Source: Mixophyes australis (Eukaryota; Chordata; Amphibia; Anura; Limnodynastidae). Taken from it: a DNA stretch of 64,000 nt. Below, piece by piece: positions 52,143 to 64,000 of this stretch (the stretch's first letter is position 1; each line of letters starts with the position of its first letter). The notes under the pieces are model-generated. The model was not told the origin of the DNA, did not search any database, and saw only the letters and a list, made by a program, of their open reading frames with translations. A program made the translations under genes and the position numbers. The stretch lies in contig JAVHZZ010000006.1 in NCBI GenBank assembly GCA_036250195.1, positions 190,215,850-190,279,849 of the forward strand, in the 5' to 3' direction.

Positions 52143-52446
52143 TACTTGCCAACTCTCCCTGAATGTCAGGGAGACTCCCTGAAATAGGGGTGATCTCCCT
52201 CACTCCCTGAAGAATCTGGCATTCTCCCTGATGCTGAGCCAGTACAAGACATGGCTGGCTTCGCCAACTGTGGCATGATGACACAGTTCAGAAATTGTGT
52301 CCTATGTCCATGCATTGATGCCTATGGAGGTGGCCATTTTCATGGAGACCAAGATTTAATCAAAGACTGACAGGGAAGACAACATGACCTCAGGAATGGA
52401 GACAGAAATGTAAAAGAAACTTCAGGAGGAAAAGTTGGCAAGTATG
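52143..52446. mobile_element. MITE with 'ATACTTGCCAACT' ends
   Basis: ATACTTGCCAACTCTCC on the left and its complement AGTTGGCAAGTAT on the right. It is related to 5384-5662. Non-coding. Confidence 0.75.
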
Positions 52447-52674
52447 GAATAAGCTTGTCTTTTTAAAACAGCTTCTGTGGAAAGTCAAGTTAAGACTTCA
52501 TGTATAACTCAATTATTTTACTTGTTGTTAATGACCACCTTTGATAACGTCATTTAGGTAATGCCCAAAACACACTTTTGATGTAGTTGCTGCTGTCATG
52601 TGCCGAAAGACGTCCTGTCACAAAACTAGGCTGTTTCAGAATTAAGCCCTAGTTTTAAAATCTCCATGCTCCCT

Positions 52675-53081
52675 ATCATCATCATCATCATCATCATTTA
52701 TTTATATAGCGCCACTAATTCCGCAGCGCTGTACAGAGAACTCATTCACATCAGTCCCTGCCCCATTGGAGCTTACAGACTAAATTCCCTAATGTAGACA
52801 CACACTCACACACAGACACAGACACAGACAGACAGAGAGGGAGACAAACTGACAGAGAAGGGAGACAGACAGACAGAGACTAGGGTCAATTTTGATAGCA
52901 GCCAATTAACCTACCAGTATGTTTTTGGAGTGTGGGAGGAAACCGGAGCACCCGGAGGAAACCCACGCAAACACGGGGAGAACATACAAACTCCACACAG
53001 ATAAGGCCATGGTCGGGAATCGAACTCATGACCCCAGTGCTGTGAGGCAGAAGTGCTAACCACTAGGCCACCGTGCTGCCC
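52675..53081 (-). mobile_element. tRNA-headed SINE, full length
   Basis: On the - strand: 'ggcagcacggtggcctagtgg' region with A box (tggcctagtgg) and B box (gagttcgattccc), then 'gttctccccgtg' and 'ggtttcctcccaca'. A LINE-like tail 'acagcgctgcggaatta' and (ATG)n end it. The A and B boxes are the pol III promoter. The best-preserved copy in the window. Confidence 0.85.
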
Positions 53082-53925
53082 TATGCACATTACACACCTC
53101 TTGCTTTTAACAAGAGAATTAAACTTGTACTCACTATTAGTAACAATTGCGAGCATGTGTGGGAGTTTGATGATGTGAATATTCATGTAACTAGAACTCC
53201 TATCCTCAACCCAATATTAGTTTTTAGAGCTGTCTGACTAGGACCTAAGCACAAGCTGAATTTGGCCATTTTAAAAAGCTCAGTTACAGTTGTAGAATGT
53301 TAACAGGAGCACAAACTATTTCATCTCAGCCAATTCTGCAAGATCGTGTGTAAGTAAGTTTAAAGTGAGTGAAATTGGCCAAATCATGGACTTGGGTCAG
53401 TCCTAATTTAGTGGGAACAAAGTACAAACATTTAAAAAAATAAATAAATCTACTAATCCAGTGTGCAAGGTTAACGCAAGAGGACTCTCTACATGTTTTT
53501 GAAAAATCTAAAAAGAGAATGCATCCATAGATACATACATGAAATGAGCATGGTCCATCTGCATATCCAGTATGTTCTCTAAAGTCCCTCGCTCCCCATC
53601 ACATAAAGCCTGAAACAAGTCACATGTCACCTGTAAGCATGCTCTGCAATCACATGTGGCACACACCTATCATTCATCTCTGATTTTCTCCGATATACTT
53701 CACCGTTATTAATATTACATATAGCATGACAGTAAGGAAATATCAAGGCTGCCTTTATTTCAAATACTCCTGTTTACTTTTGCTAAACACATTAGTTTAA
53801 CAAATATATTAATCAAACTGGCACTCATGGAGAATATACACTTTTACAAGTCTCCATTAGTGCCGGTTTGCTATATATAAGTAAATATGTAAAATCAGGA
53901 ACACTTGCATATAGATACATATGTC
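53082..53925. other. Intergenic, nothing recognised
   Basis: No supported feature. Confidence 0.35.
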
Positions 53926-54215
53926 CCAACATTTGGGAATCCGGCATCAGGACAGGGGGCATGGCCTCAGCATAAAGGGCGTGGTCACACCTCGGGGGCG
54001 TGTCTAATGCTTTTAAAATGCTCCTCTGCTCCTAACACAATTTATTGCCATGCGCGCAGCTCCCGTTCACCACAGCTCTGCCATGCAACAGTGAATGAGA
54101 CATACTTCCCAAATTTCCCACCCACGGGACAAAGCTGTCCTGCTCAGGATGGTGGAACAGAGCCCTCAAATCGGAACTGTCCCCCTTAAATTAGAATTGT
54201 TGAGAGATATGTACA
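53926..54215. mobile_element. MITE-like repeat
   Basis: Imperfect inverted ends 'catatgtcccaacatttggg' and 'aattgttgagagatatgta'. The interior has 'gacatacttcccaaatttccc'. Confidence 0.45.
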
Positions 54216-54613
54216 TACAATCTCCTCCTCTGAAAGCTCATTTAAATATTTCACCCTTTGCAGATTTTGCACAACTAGGAATATTATTGCACCAATCACA
54301 GCAGTGAGGAATCCACCCATTGTGCAAGATGTAGTCACACATCCTTGAGCAGGTAAAATCTATTAACAAATGGGCATTAAATTAAAGCAATCATTTCCAA
54401 TGTATGGCACCAATCTTTACAAAATCAGATTTGACTTGTGGTATAAGATGGTTGAATTAAGGGGAAGAACTATACCATTATCAAAATCGATGTAGATTGG
54501 CATTTTGCAGAATGGTAAAGCAGAACCGGAACTTGAAGATTGGATCGTTAGAACTTCGCACCAAGGCAAAATGTGATTTGTGCACGATTTCACAGTTATT
54601 TTGCTCATCTTTA

Positions 54614-55310
54614 AGTAGCAACATTCAGAGAGATCCCCCAGCACACTGCTATAGCCAGCAACGGATCTGCTATTTCTACTGTAGATAAAAATGCAAAAGT
54701 ATCAGTTGCACACATTTGCAAATGTATGTTAAAGCCAAATGGAAGTTTCTTTTGCATTTTTATCTACAGTAGAAATAGCAGATCTGTTGCTGGCTATAGC
54801 AGTGTGCTGGGGGATCTCTCTGTGTGTTTGTTCCTTTTAGGATAACCCTACCCTTTCACGCACCTGTTATAGCCTATAAATTGATTGAGCAACTTTCATT
54901 TCTTTATTTGCCTGAGAGGCATGTTGGTGTCAGTAGCTGAGGGGGAGTGCTGACATTGGATTGCTATTTGGAGGCTTCTGGGGTACCTCTTTGGTAAGTT
55001 GGCTCTCAATTTAAAAACACATATGTATGGCCCAAATATATGGGACTCTCATTGTTTAGAGTTAGGACCACCCTTAGCAAAAGCGCCGTGGAGAGGCGGG
55101 TGGCTTTAACATACATTTGCAAATGTGTGCAACTGAGACTTTTGCATTTTTATTTACAGTAGAAATAGCAGATCTGTTGCTGGCTATAGCAGTGTGCTGG
55201 GGGATCTCTCTGTGTGTGTTTGTTCCTTTTAGGATAACCCGACCCTTTCATGCACCTGCTATAGCCTATAAATTGATTGAGCAACTTCCATTTCTTTATT
55301 TAAGTAGCAA
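54614..55310. repeat. Compound inverted plus direct repeat
   Basis: 54614-54728 is the reverse complement of about 54712-54830 ('agatcccccagcacactgc', 'tctactgtagataaaaatgc'). The second arm and its downstream sequence ('ccttttaggataaccc', 'cctataaattgattgagcaa') are repeated directly at 55108-55300. Confidence 0.8.
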
Positions 55311-57119
55311 CATTGTATAGTCAAATCAGTGACCTGCGATGGACTTTCATAGTAATATGGCATCATCCAGAAAACAAATTATAAATTATTTTCTGCATAA
55401 ATAATTCTGATAACCAAGGCGACAATACAATTTGCAACATAAAAAACATGTTCTGGCTTAAAGTATGCCTGTTGCTGCAGCACAATGGAGACAGCTATTT
55501 TTTGGGCCGACACCATACTCAGGAGAATGCAACCCTTCCATCTCGGTATGAACCAGTGACATCATTGACACACCTTAATTTGTATTCAAGCCAACTTTAT
55601 GCCCCAGCTCTTTTAAAATGTAGCAACTTCCTACCGCCTCTAGATGTCACTATTGCAATGGAGATTTAACCTACTTCTAAATGCTTCAAAGACATGTGGA
55701 GCTCAAGTAAAAGTGATGAAGATAGCAGACTTATAATGCAGTGTAGTCCTCCTTCATGACAAATTGTGAGTATCCACTCTGAACCTGTAATAGTGACTTC
55801 AATAGATAAGATCTGGAAGAAAGTGTTACACAGGATCATTTACCGAACCCCTCCCCCACTCAATACTTTCCACTACATTCTTTGGGGTTTTTTATTTATT
55901 TTTCATGTTTTATTAATAATGTTTGTAGGAAATGGCAGTACTATTTAAACGAGACAAATACACTTTTCTTGTGCTGTTTTCCTTGGGAAACTTCTAGGGA
56001 CTAGCTTCTTGCAATATAAATAGCATCACCTCGAAGGAACATAACCACGTGTTGGAATGCATCGTAAAATAAGTCTGAATACCATAGAAACATCAGGTTC
56101 CAAAGACCTTAATGCATTTGAAAAAAAGGGAAGTATGGTATCCCTACAATATCTTAATACTATGTCAACCATGATGCATTACACATTATTGGGTAATATT
56201 GAGATGGAGTTGGGGTTACAATGAATATAATGCATCGCAAGGCATGTTATAAGTTACAAGGACCTTAATGCATCATGATAAGTAACGGTGGTCTCCATAG
56301 TAATGGGGGCAGATGGAACCACAATGGAGTGAAGAGTGCAGCCAATAAATTAGAATTAGCTGCAGGAGCTCTATCGCTCCCTATATTAGAACTAGAATGA
56401 CCAGAATGCATTGCAGGCTATGATCTTTCACACAACTTACATAAACAAAACACAAGGACCACAATGCATGAGCTACAGGGAGATGCCTTGTATCTACTGG
56501 GTATAGAATAGCCTGCAACACAGGAGCTGAGACAATCTTGGTAGAGATGATGATGAAGCCCACAATATTCTGACTGTCCGAGCCAGCTGCTCCTGCACCT
56601 CTTGTCCTTGTATTACTATTTTACCGGAAATGGAGAGAAGAGAAAGTCAATGTTAAATGTCCAATCTCAGGAATAATCTGTCCCACCCACAAAGAAAGGA
56701 CTGGTCCCACTGAGAGTCTCACCATGAAGTGTCATAGACTCCCAGGTTCCAAAGGGACCCCTAAGCACCTGTGTGTTTCGGGTGTTAATTTACTTTGTAA
56801 ATATTATTCTGTGTGTGTATCATATACATATGTGTGCATGTTAAATAACCATGTTGATGTATAGGTGACTGCAAGTGTGTAAAAATGTATATATATATAT
56901 GTGTGTGTGTGTATGTATTTATATCAAGGTGCCTCTGGCCTTACACACAAGAAACTCTCCAATGCTGGGATTGTGCCTCGAAGATAGGGGAGAGTTAGGG
57001 GCAGGGTCTTTTCATTCTCCAGCCCCAGACTTCGGATTCAAGGGGCATCCCTGCGCTTTCTCCCGAAGTCCTTTGAGGGGTATATCCTATACACAGAATG
57101 AAAATTAAGAAATCCCTCA
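55311..57119 (-). other. Probable 3' flank/UTR of FAM171A2-like gene
   Basis: No coding signal. It contains a short TA/TG microsatellite at about 56885-56915. The nearest AATAAA on the - strand lies near 55890, about 1.2 kb past the stop, so a long 3' UTR is possible but unproven. Confidence 0.35.
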
Positions 57120-59693
<2,574 letters not shown>

Positions 59694-60310
59694 TCAAATT
59701 AAGAAAGAACTTAACGGTAAAGTGAAACTCTAGGCCAAACCATTTGAAATGGAACTTGAGATCAAGAGCATTGGACATATATCAATAACAAGCCTGTGGA
59801 ATTACAGAATAAGATTGCTATTATACAGCATGTTACATGAAAGGTGGATAATATTAACATTGTCTGAGCAACTTTAATCAGTCAAGTATACCTGGATAAG
59901 GTCTAAAACAATTTTAACTTTAAGGGTTGTTGTCATTACAGTAAACTCGAAGTAGAGACAAGTGTTTGGGGAAGAGCTGTGGAAGGGGTTGGAGTAGGTG
60001 GGCTGGGGACAAAATAGAGAAGAATCATCCTTACAAATATCTCTAAACAACAAAAATAATTGCCGTTTTTGGTATGCACAATGTGCACATTAACCACATA
60101 ATGTTGAGAATGCCAACTCCTAACTTTACCTGTTACAAACGGCAATGATCACAGGTAATATTGCACAGCAAAGATCCACATTTGGGATCAAAAAGGAAAA
60201 AAGTATGGTGCAACTGTGCCTCTTGTACATAGATACGTTGCATTATCCATGCAGACAGTTTGTGCAATCACTGTGGATTTATTTTTCCTGTTTACTATAT
60301 ATAACTCATG

Positions 60311-60486
60311 GGGGTAAATGTATCAAGCTGAGAGTTTTCCGGCGGGTTTGAAAGACCAATCAGATTCTAGCTATCATTTATTTAGTACATTCTACAAAAT
60401 GATAGCTAGAATCTGATTGGTTGCTATAGGCAACATCTCCACTTTTCAAACCCGTCGGAAAACTCTCAGCTTGATACATTTACCCC
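60311..60486. mobile_element. MITE with about 55-bp inverted repeats
   Basis: Ends GGGGTAAATGTATCAAGC and the complementary GCTTGATACATTTACCCC. Inverted arms extend through 'gagagttttccggcgggttt', and an inner inverted pair surrounds 'atgatagctagaatctgatt'. Flanked by CATG on both sides. It lies in the FAM171A2-like intron. Confidence 0.85.
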
Positions 60487-61117
60487 ATGGTGTGCAAAAT
60501 TGAAAAAGTCAAGTCAAGTACAGTAAGCGGATACGGAGGCAGCATTTACATTGTGGCCATTTTCAGATAGCACAGAACTCCACACAGCAGCAGCAGCCAC
60601 CTATTATCAACAAATATCCAGTCTATCTTTAAACATCTCCAAGTTTTCAGCAAAGGAGAAAGAGAGCCATACGGAACAGGAGTATGCGGTTGTACTAATG
60701 GTGAGGGCACAGAGCGGCAAGGGGTTAAAAAAGGACTGTTTGTGCCATACGTTGCCTCATAAAATGTGCATTGCCCTGCAGCCTTTCTATTGATTACAAT
60801 GGATGCACATCTCTTCTGGCTCCTTACAATATTCTAAATTAAAAATTATTTTGTCCACTGTAACCGAGATGGAAATGGAATCAGTGATTCCAGCACTTAA
60901 TTCAGTGCATAATTTCAAAATTCTCACTATCCATGGTAACACTCCTTCTCAAAGATGCTATCTTTGTCATAAGTCTGTGCTTAGTAATATAAAACCAAGT
61001 ACATCAGAAACAAAAGTGTGATGTTGGGGCAAGAGAAGGTAAACACCTTTAAATTAGAGGTAAAAGTATTTACTGAAAGAGTTCTTTGCAGTAAGAGTAG
61101 TGAATGCTTAGAGTTCA
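60487..61117. other. Intronic, nothing recognised
   Basis: No FAM171 exon or repeat could be supported. Confidence 0.35.
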
Positions 61118-61304
61118 CTTATATGTAGAGATGGGCGGGTCCGGTTCCCCGAGAACCGAACCCACCCGAACTTTGGGTATCCGAGTACCGAGCTGAGTAG
61201 CTCGTAGCTCGGTACTCTCCTGCCCACTCCGAATCCAAATCGAGGCCGAACGTCATTGTGACGTCGTCGGATCTCGGGGCTCGGTTCTCGAGATACTTCA
61301 AGAT

Positions 61305-61310
61305 TATAAA
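61305..61310 (+). promoter_or_regulatory. TATA box of hAT element 3
   Basis: TATAAA followed by 'tacacgcctccac' and 'gccatttgacagagggagagag'. The same leader is found in reverse in hAT element 2 near 42440-42500. Confidence 0.5.
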
Positions 61311-61478
61311 TACACGCCTCCACAGCAATCCATCGCCATTTGACAGAGGGAGAGAGCAGGGTGTAGTCACAGGCTGATTAAAGCAGGGACAGAGAATACA
61401 ATATTCTTATTCCAATTGCTGTAACAAAAATCGCTAGAGAAGAGAGGAGGATAGATGTTTATTTTATTTTTGTATTAT

Positions 61479-61760
61479 TTGGCACTCCCCAGTGCTTTTG
61501 GGGTGTCCCCCATAATTGTGCATAAATATTTCTGGCTGTCAAAATTACTATCTGTCAGCAGTATCTACCAACTAATTTTTAGCACCACCCAGTGCTTTTG
61601 GGGTGTCCCCCCTAATTGTGCATAAATATTTCTGGCTGTCAAAAGTCATATCTGTCAGCAGTATCTACCAAATAATTTTTAGCACTCCCCAGTGCTTTTG
61701 GGGTGTCCCCCATAATTGTGCATAAATATTTCTGGCTGTCAAAAGTCATTTGTCAGCAGC
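61479..61760. repeat. 5' tandem repeats of hAT element 3 (about 102 bp, three copies)
   Basis: 'cagtgcttttggggtgtccc', 'attgtgcataaatatttctg' and 'gtcagcagtatctacca' recur three times. Confidence 0.9.
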
Positions 61761-61765
61761 TCAGA

Positions 61766-62463
61766 ATGGATTCAAAGCAGTCCACATATGATCAGAATGA
61801 GCAACCAGGTTCTGTCACCAGTCCTGATGTTAGTGTTCCCAGTACGTCATCTGGGCAAGGCGATGTAAAACTACAGAGTGTTTCAAAATCAGTTCAAAAA
61901 ACAAAATAAAAATAAAAATTTACTGTGTTGAAGCGAAAAAGAAGTGTTACTGAGCAAAAGTTAAGTGCCGATAAAAAAAAAATGCCAACATGCCATTCTA
62001 CACACGCAGTGGCAAAGAGAGAATGAGGTCTTCACCTTTGGCTATTAGTGGCAGATCCCAAAAAGTTACTGAGCCTACAATTGGTGCACAACTACTGTTA
62101 CGCGTCAAAGCCGAGCTGCAAGATAACAGTAAGGCATTAGAGGATAATGTTTGCTCTGATTCACAAATGACACCAATCCCTGTGGAGAGTCCATCCAACA
62201 GTGGTATGTCTAATCGTGAGCGTTCTGTTAGTGTACCCATAAAGAAGGGCCCTTTCAGCAGTTCTGCTGATGTGTACCTGAACAGCCCGAGTGCAGCCAG
62301 TGATACACAAATTGAGGATGCCACTTTGGAAATAGAAGAGGATGAGGGGGAGATTTATGGAGGTGACGAGGGCGCTAATGAGGATGTTGATGATTATGAT
62401 GCAGACAGATACAAAATTGCCTTTCTCAATTTCTATTTATATTCTAGATTATATAACGGCTGA
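61766..62463 (+). pseudogene. hAT transposase N-terminal module, broken
   Basis: ATG at 61766 opens MDSKQSTYDQNEQ and VPSTSSGQGD, then stops at 61907. After a lysine-rich stretch and an A run (61974-61982), a second frame reads MPFYTRSGKERMRSSPLA and an acidic region (IEEDEGEIYGGDEGANEDVD). It matches MPFTTRSGKERLRPWP of hAT element 1. No BED finger or catalytic core is present, so it is non-autonomous. Confidence 0.7.
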
Positions 62464-62945
62464 ATAGTTTTCTATTTTACTCTTAGTGGAGAGGGGATCT
62501 GATGCAGACAGATACCAAACTGCCTTTGTCCATTTCTTTGTATATTCGAATTTCTAGTTCTAGTCTATGCAGGCTGCTTTTTTTTCTATTTTACTACACG
62601 TGGATGGGGGGGAGGGGGGGGGGGGCTGATGCAGACAGATACCAAACTGCCTTTGTCCATTTCTTTGTATATTCGAATTTCTAGTTCTATAGTCTATGCA
62701 GGCTGCTTTTTTTATATTCAACTACAAATGGGGGGCGGGGGGGCATAGATAGCCACCAAAGTACCGTGGTCCATTTAATTTTACTTTCTAGCTCCACAGT
62801 CTGTGCAGGCTGCTTTTTTATATTCAACTACAAGTGGAGGGCGGGGGGGGGGCATAGATAGCTACCAAAGTACCGTGGTCCATTTAATTTTACTTTCTAG
62901 CTCCACAGTCTGTGCAGGCTGCTTTTTTAATATTCAACTACGAGT
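62389..62945. repeat. 3' tandem repeats of hAT element 3 (about 115 bp, five copies)
   Basis: 'gatgcagacagataccaaac', 'tgcctttgtccatttctttg', 'tctagttcta...tgcaggctgc' and later 'catagatagc(c/t)accaaag' units. The first copy overlaps the 3' end of the broken coding frame (DADRYKIAF). Confidence 0.85.
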
Positions 62946-63090
62946 GTAGGGTGTAATATACACCCAAAGACCATGGCTACATTGCCAATAATCAAAGATG
63001 GAGGAGGTAGACAACCTGGTTTGACTGTATAATTTGCAGACAAGTGTTCACATTAAGGACGGCCTACCAGGGATTAAACTGTTTTTTTCA

Positions 63091-63138
63091 TAATTTATTA
63101 GCTTTAGAATTACCTTATCTAAGAAACTGGTGGAGCAC
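63091..63138 (-). repeat. Short 18S rRNA-like segment in hAT element 3
   Basis: On the - strand 'gtgctccaccagtttcttag', 'ataaggtaattctaaagc' and 'taataaat' match the 58-bp unit of 39731-39962 and the same 18S rRNA region. It is antisense to the element, as in hAT element 2. Confidence 0.7.
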
Positions 63139-63335
63139 TAAATTAGGTTATTTTAGACCAAAAAAATTGTATTTTTTTCAAAAATAGCAAAACAAAACAA
63201 AACAAAACCAAAACCAAAACCAAAACACGCAAGGGCGGTTTTGAAAAACCAAAACCAAAACCAAAACACGAAGGTAATCCAGATCCAAAAACAAAACCAA
63301 AACACGGGGGGTCAGTGACCATCTCTACTTATATG

Positions 63336-64000
63336 CTACCACATAGATCGTCAACATATAGTCACTATTAAATAAGATTTGAGATATTGAATTAACATAC
63401 AAAAAGATATACAGTAATAACTTCTATTGTGAATGATGTCTCTCTTTTTCTTTTCATTTACACCTTCAGGACTTCTCTCATTCTGCATTTATTCTTCAGA
63501 AGATTTTTCCTTAGGCCACCAGACACCCACAGAGTCTGCACACTTTTAACCACTCCATGAAAATATATCTCATCAATCAAATGCATTATTTAACCCGTAA
63601 GCTCTGTAGGAAACGTTAGTCGATGATCATCTGCAAACATCTAATTACCATCCTGGAAGAAAATTTACTTCAGCACTTTTAAAACATGTCTCATGAAAGA
63701 TTTTTATAGTCTAAATAACTTTGTACCTGACCCCACCATCACCAGTTATTTTATACCTTTGTGATCAGTGACTGTTTTGAGACACATCACTCAATTAATT
63801 GTTTTGTGCACCCAAGTGAATTGGGTATGCCAGCCGCAGGATCAGGATTCTGTTGTGAATATTAGCTGCCTGGTTGGGGGTTTGACGGACACTCAGTTTA
63901 TATGCTGCACCAGGGGGTGGACTGTTCCCTAGGAAAAGATGGAATCAGTAGACTCAAGTTACATTTAACATTCTCTGGATCCTTCACTGTTGATCAATAG
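63336..64000. other. Intronic, nothing firm
   Basis: No FAM171 exon recognised. A - strand frame free of stops near 63790-63920 has no family resemblance. Confidence 0.35.

Larger units (their letters stand above)
61126..63327 (+). mobile_element. hAT element 3, deleted relative, exact 8-bp TSD
   Basis: Ends TAGAGATGGGCGGG and CAGTGACCATCTCTA with exact CTTATATG duplications at 61118-61125 and 63328-63335. Layout: TATA box at 61305, about 102-bp repeats (61479-61760), the transposase N-terminal module only, 3' tandem repeats, a short antisense 18S-like segment and a 3' end with 'caaaaccaaaaccaaaac' repeats. It sits in the FAM171A2-like intron. Confidence 0.9.

Noticed and set aside
59700..64000. 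Further 5' exons of the FAM171A2-like gene
   Set aside because: I searched the - strand for the expected upstream FAM171 domain exons and found no match. They probably lie beyond the window.

Overview
The window reads as vertebrate nuclear DNA, most probably from a frog or another amphibian. Two multi-exon protein genes with GT-AG introns sit in a very repeat-rich background of DIRS, L1/Tx1-type, L2, Ty3/gypsy, hAT and Tc1/mariner elements. The species cannot be named from the sequence.

Genes. On the + strand, ten phase-consistent exons between 1410 and 20160 encode about 295 C-terminal residues of a leucine-rich-repeat, single-pass membrane protein that matches the LRRC37 family. Its 5' exons lie left of the window. 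On the - strand, four phase-consistent exons between 59650 and 57120 encode the C-terminal part of a FAM171-family type I membrane protein, best called FAM171A2. Its 5' exons lie right of the window. The two genes point tail to tail with about 37 kb of mostly transposon-derived DNA between them. From memory, the human relatives both map to 17q21.31, so the pairing may be ancient synteny.

Mobile DNA by region. 1-10 kb: a minisatellite, a tRNA-headed SINE, small foldback and hAT MITEs inside LRRC37 introns. 10.6-16.5 kb: a TTAA-flanked MITE split by a decayed DIRS element with inverted terminal repeats. 23.6-39 kb: an L1/Tx1-type LINE split by a 7.8 kb hAT element with an exact 8-bp duplication, and again by a Ty3/gypsy element that carries a solo LTR inside its integrase gene. 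39.3-42.6 kb: a second hAT copy (reverse) holding an 18S-rRNA-derived segment, a LINE 3' fragment, a palindromic MITE and a solo LTR. 42.9-46 kb: a Tc1 fragment, a solo LTR and a 140-bp-arm inverted repeat. 48-51 kb: a Tc1/mariner element split by a hAT MITE and an L2 LINE. 61.1-63.3 kb: a third hAT relative, again with an 18S-like segment.

Most unusual signals. Two of the three related hAT elements share an antisense 18S rRNA fragment near the 3' end, amplified to four 58-bp copies in one of them. The largest hAT has a nearly intact transposase, broken only by one extra base in a C run, followed by 3 kb of tandem arrays that look built from decayed pieces of its own transposase coding sequence. 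All boundaries and homologies were read by eye; no database search or alignment program was used.
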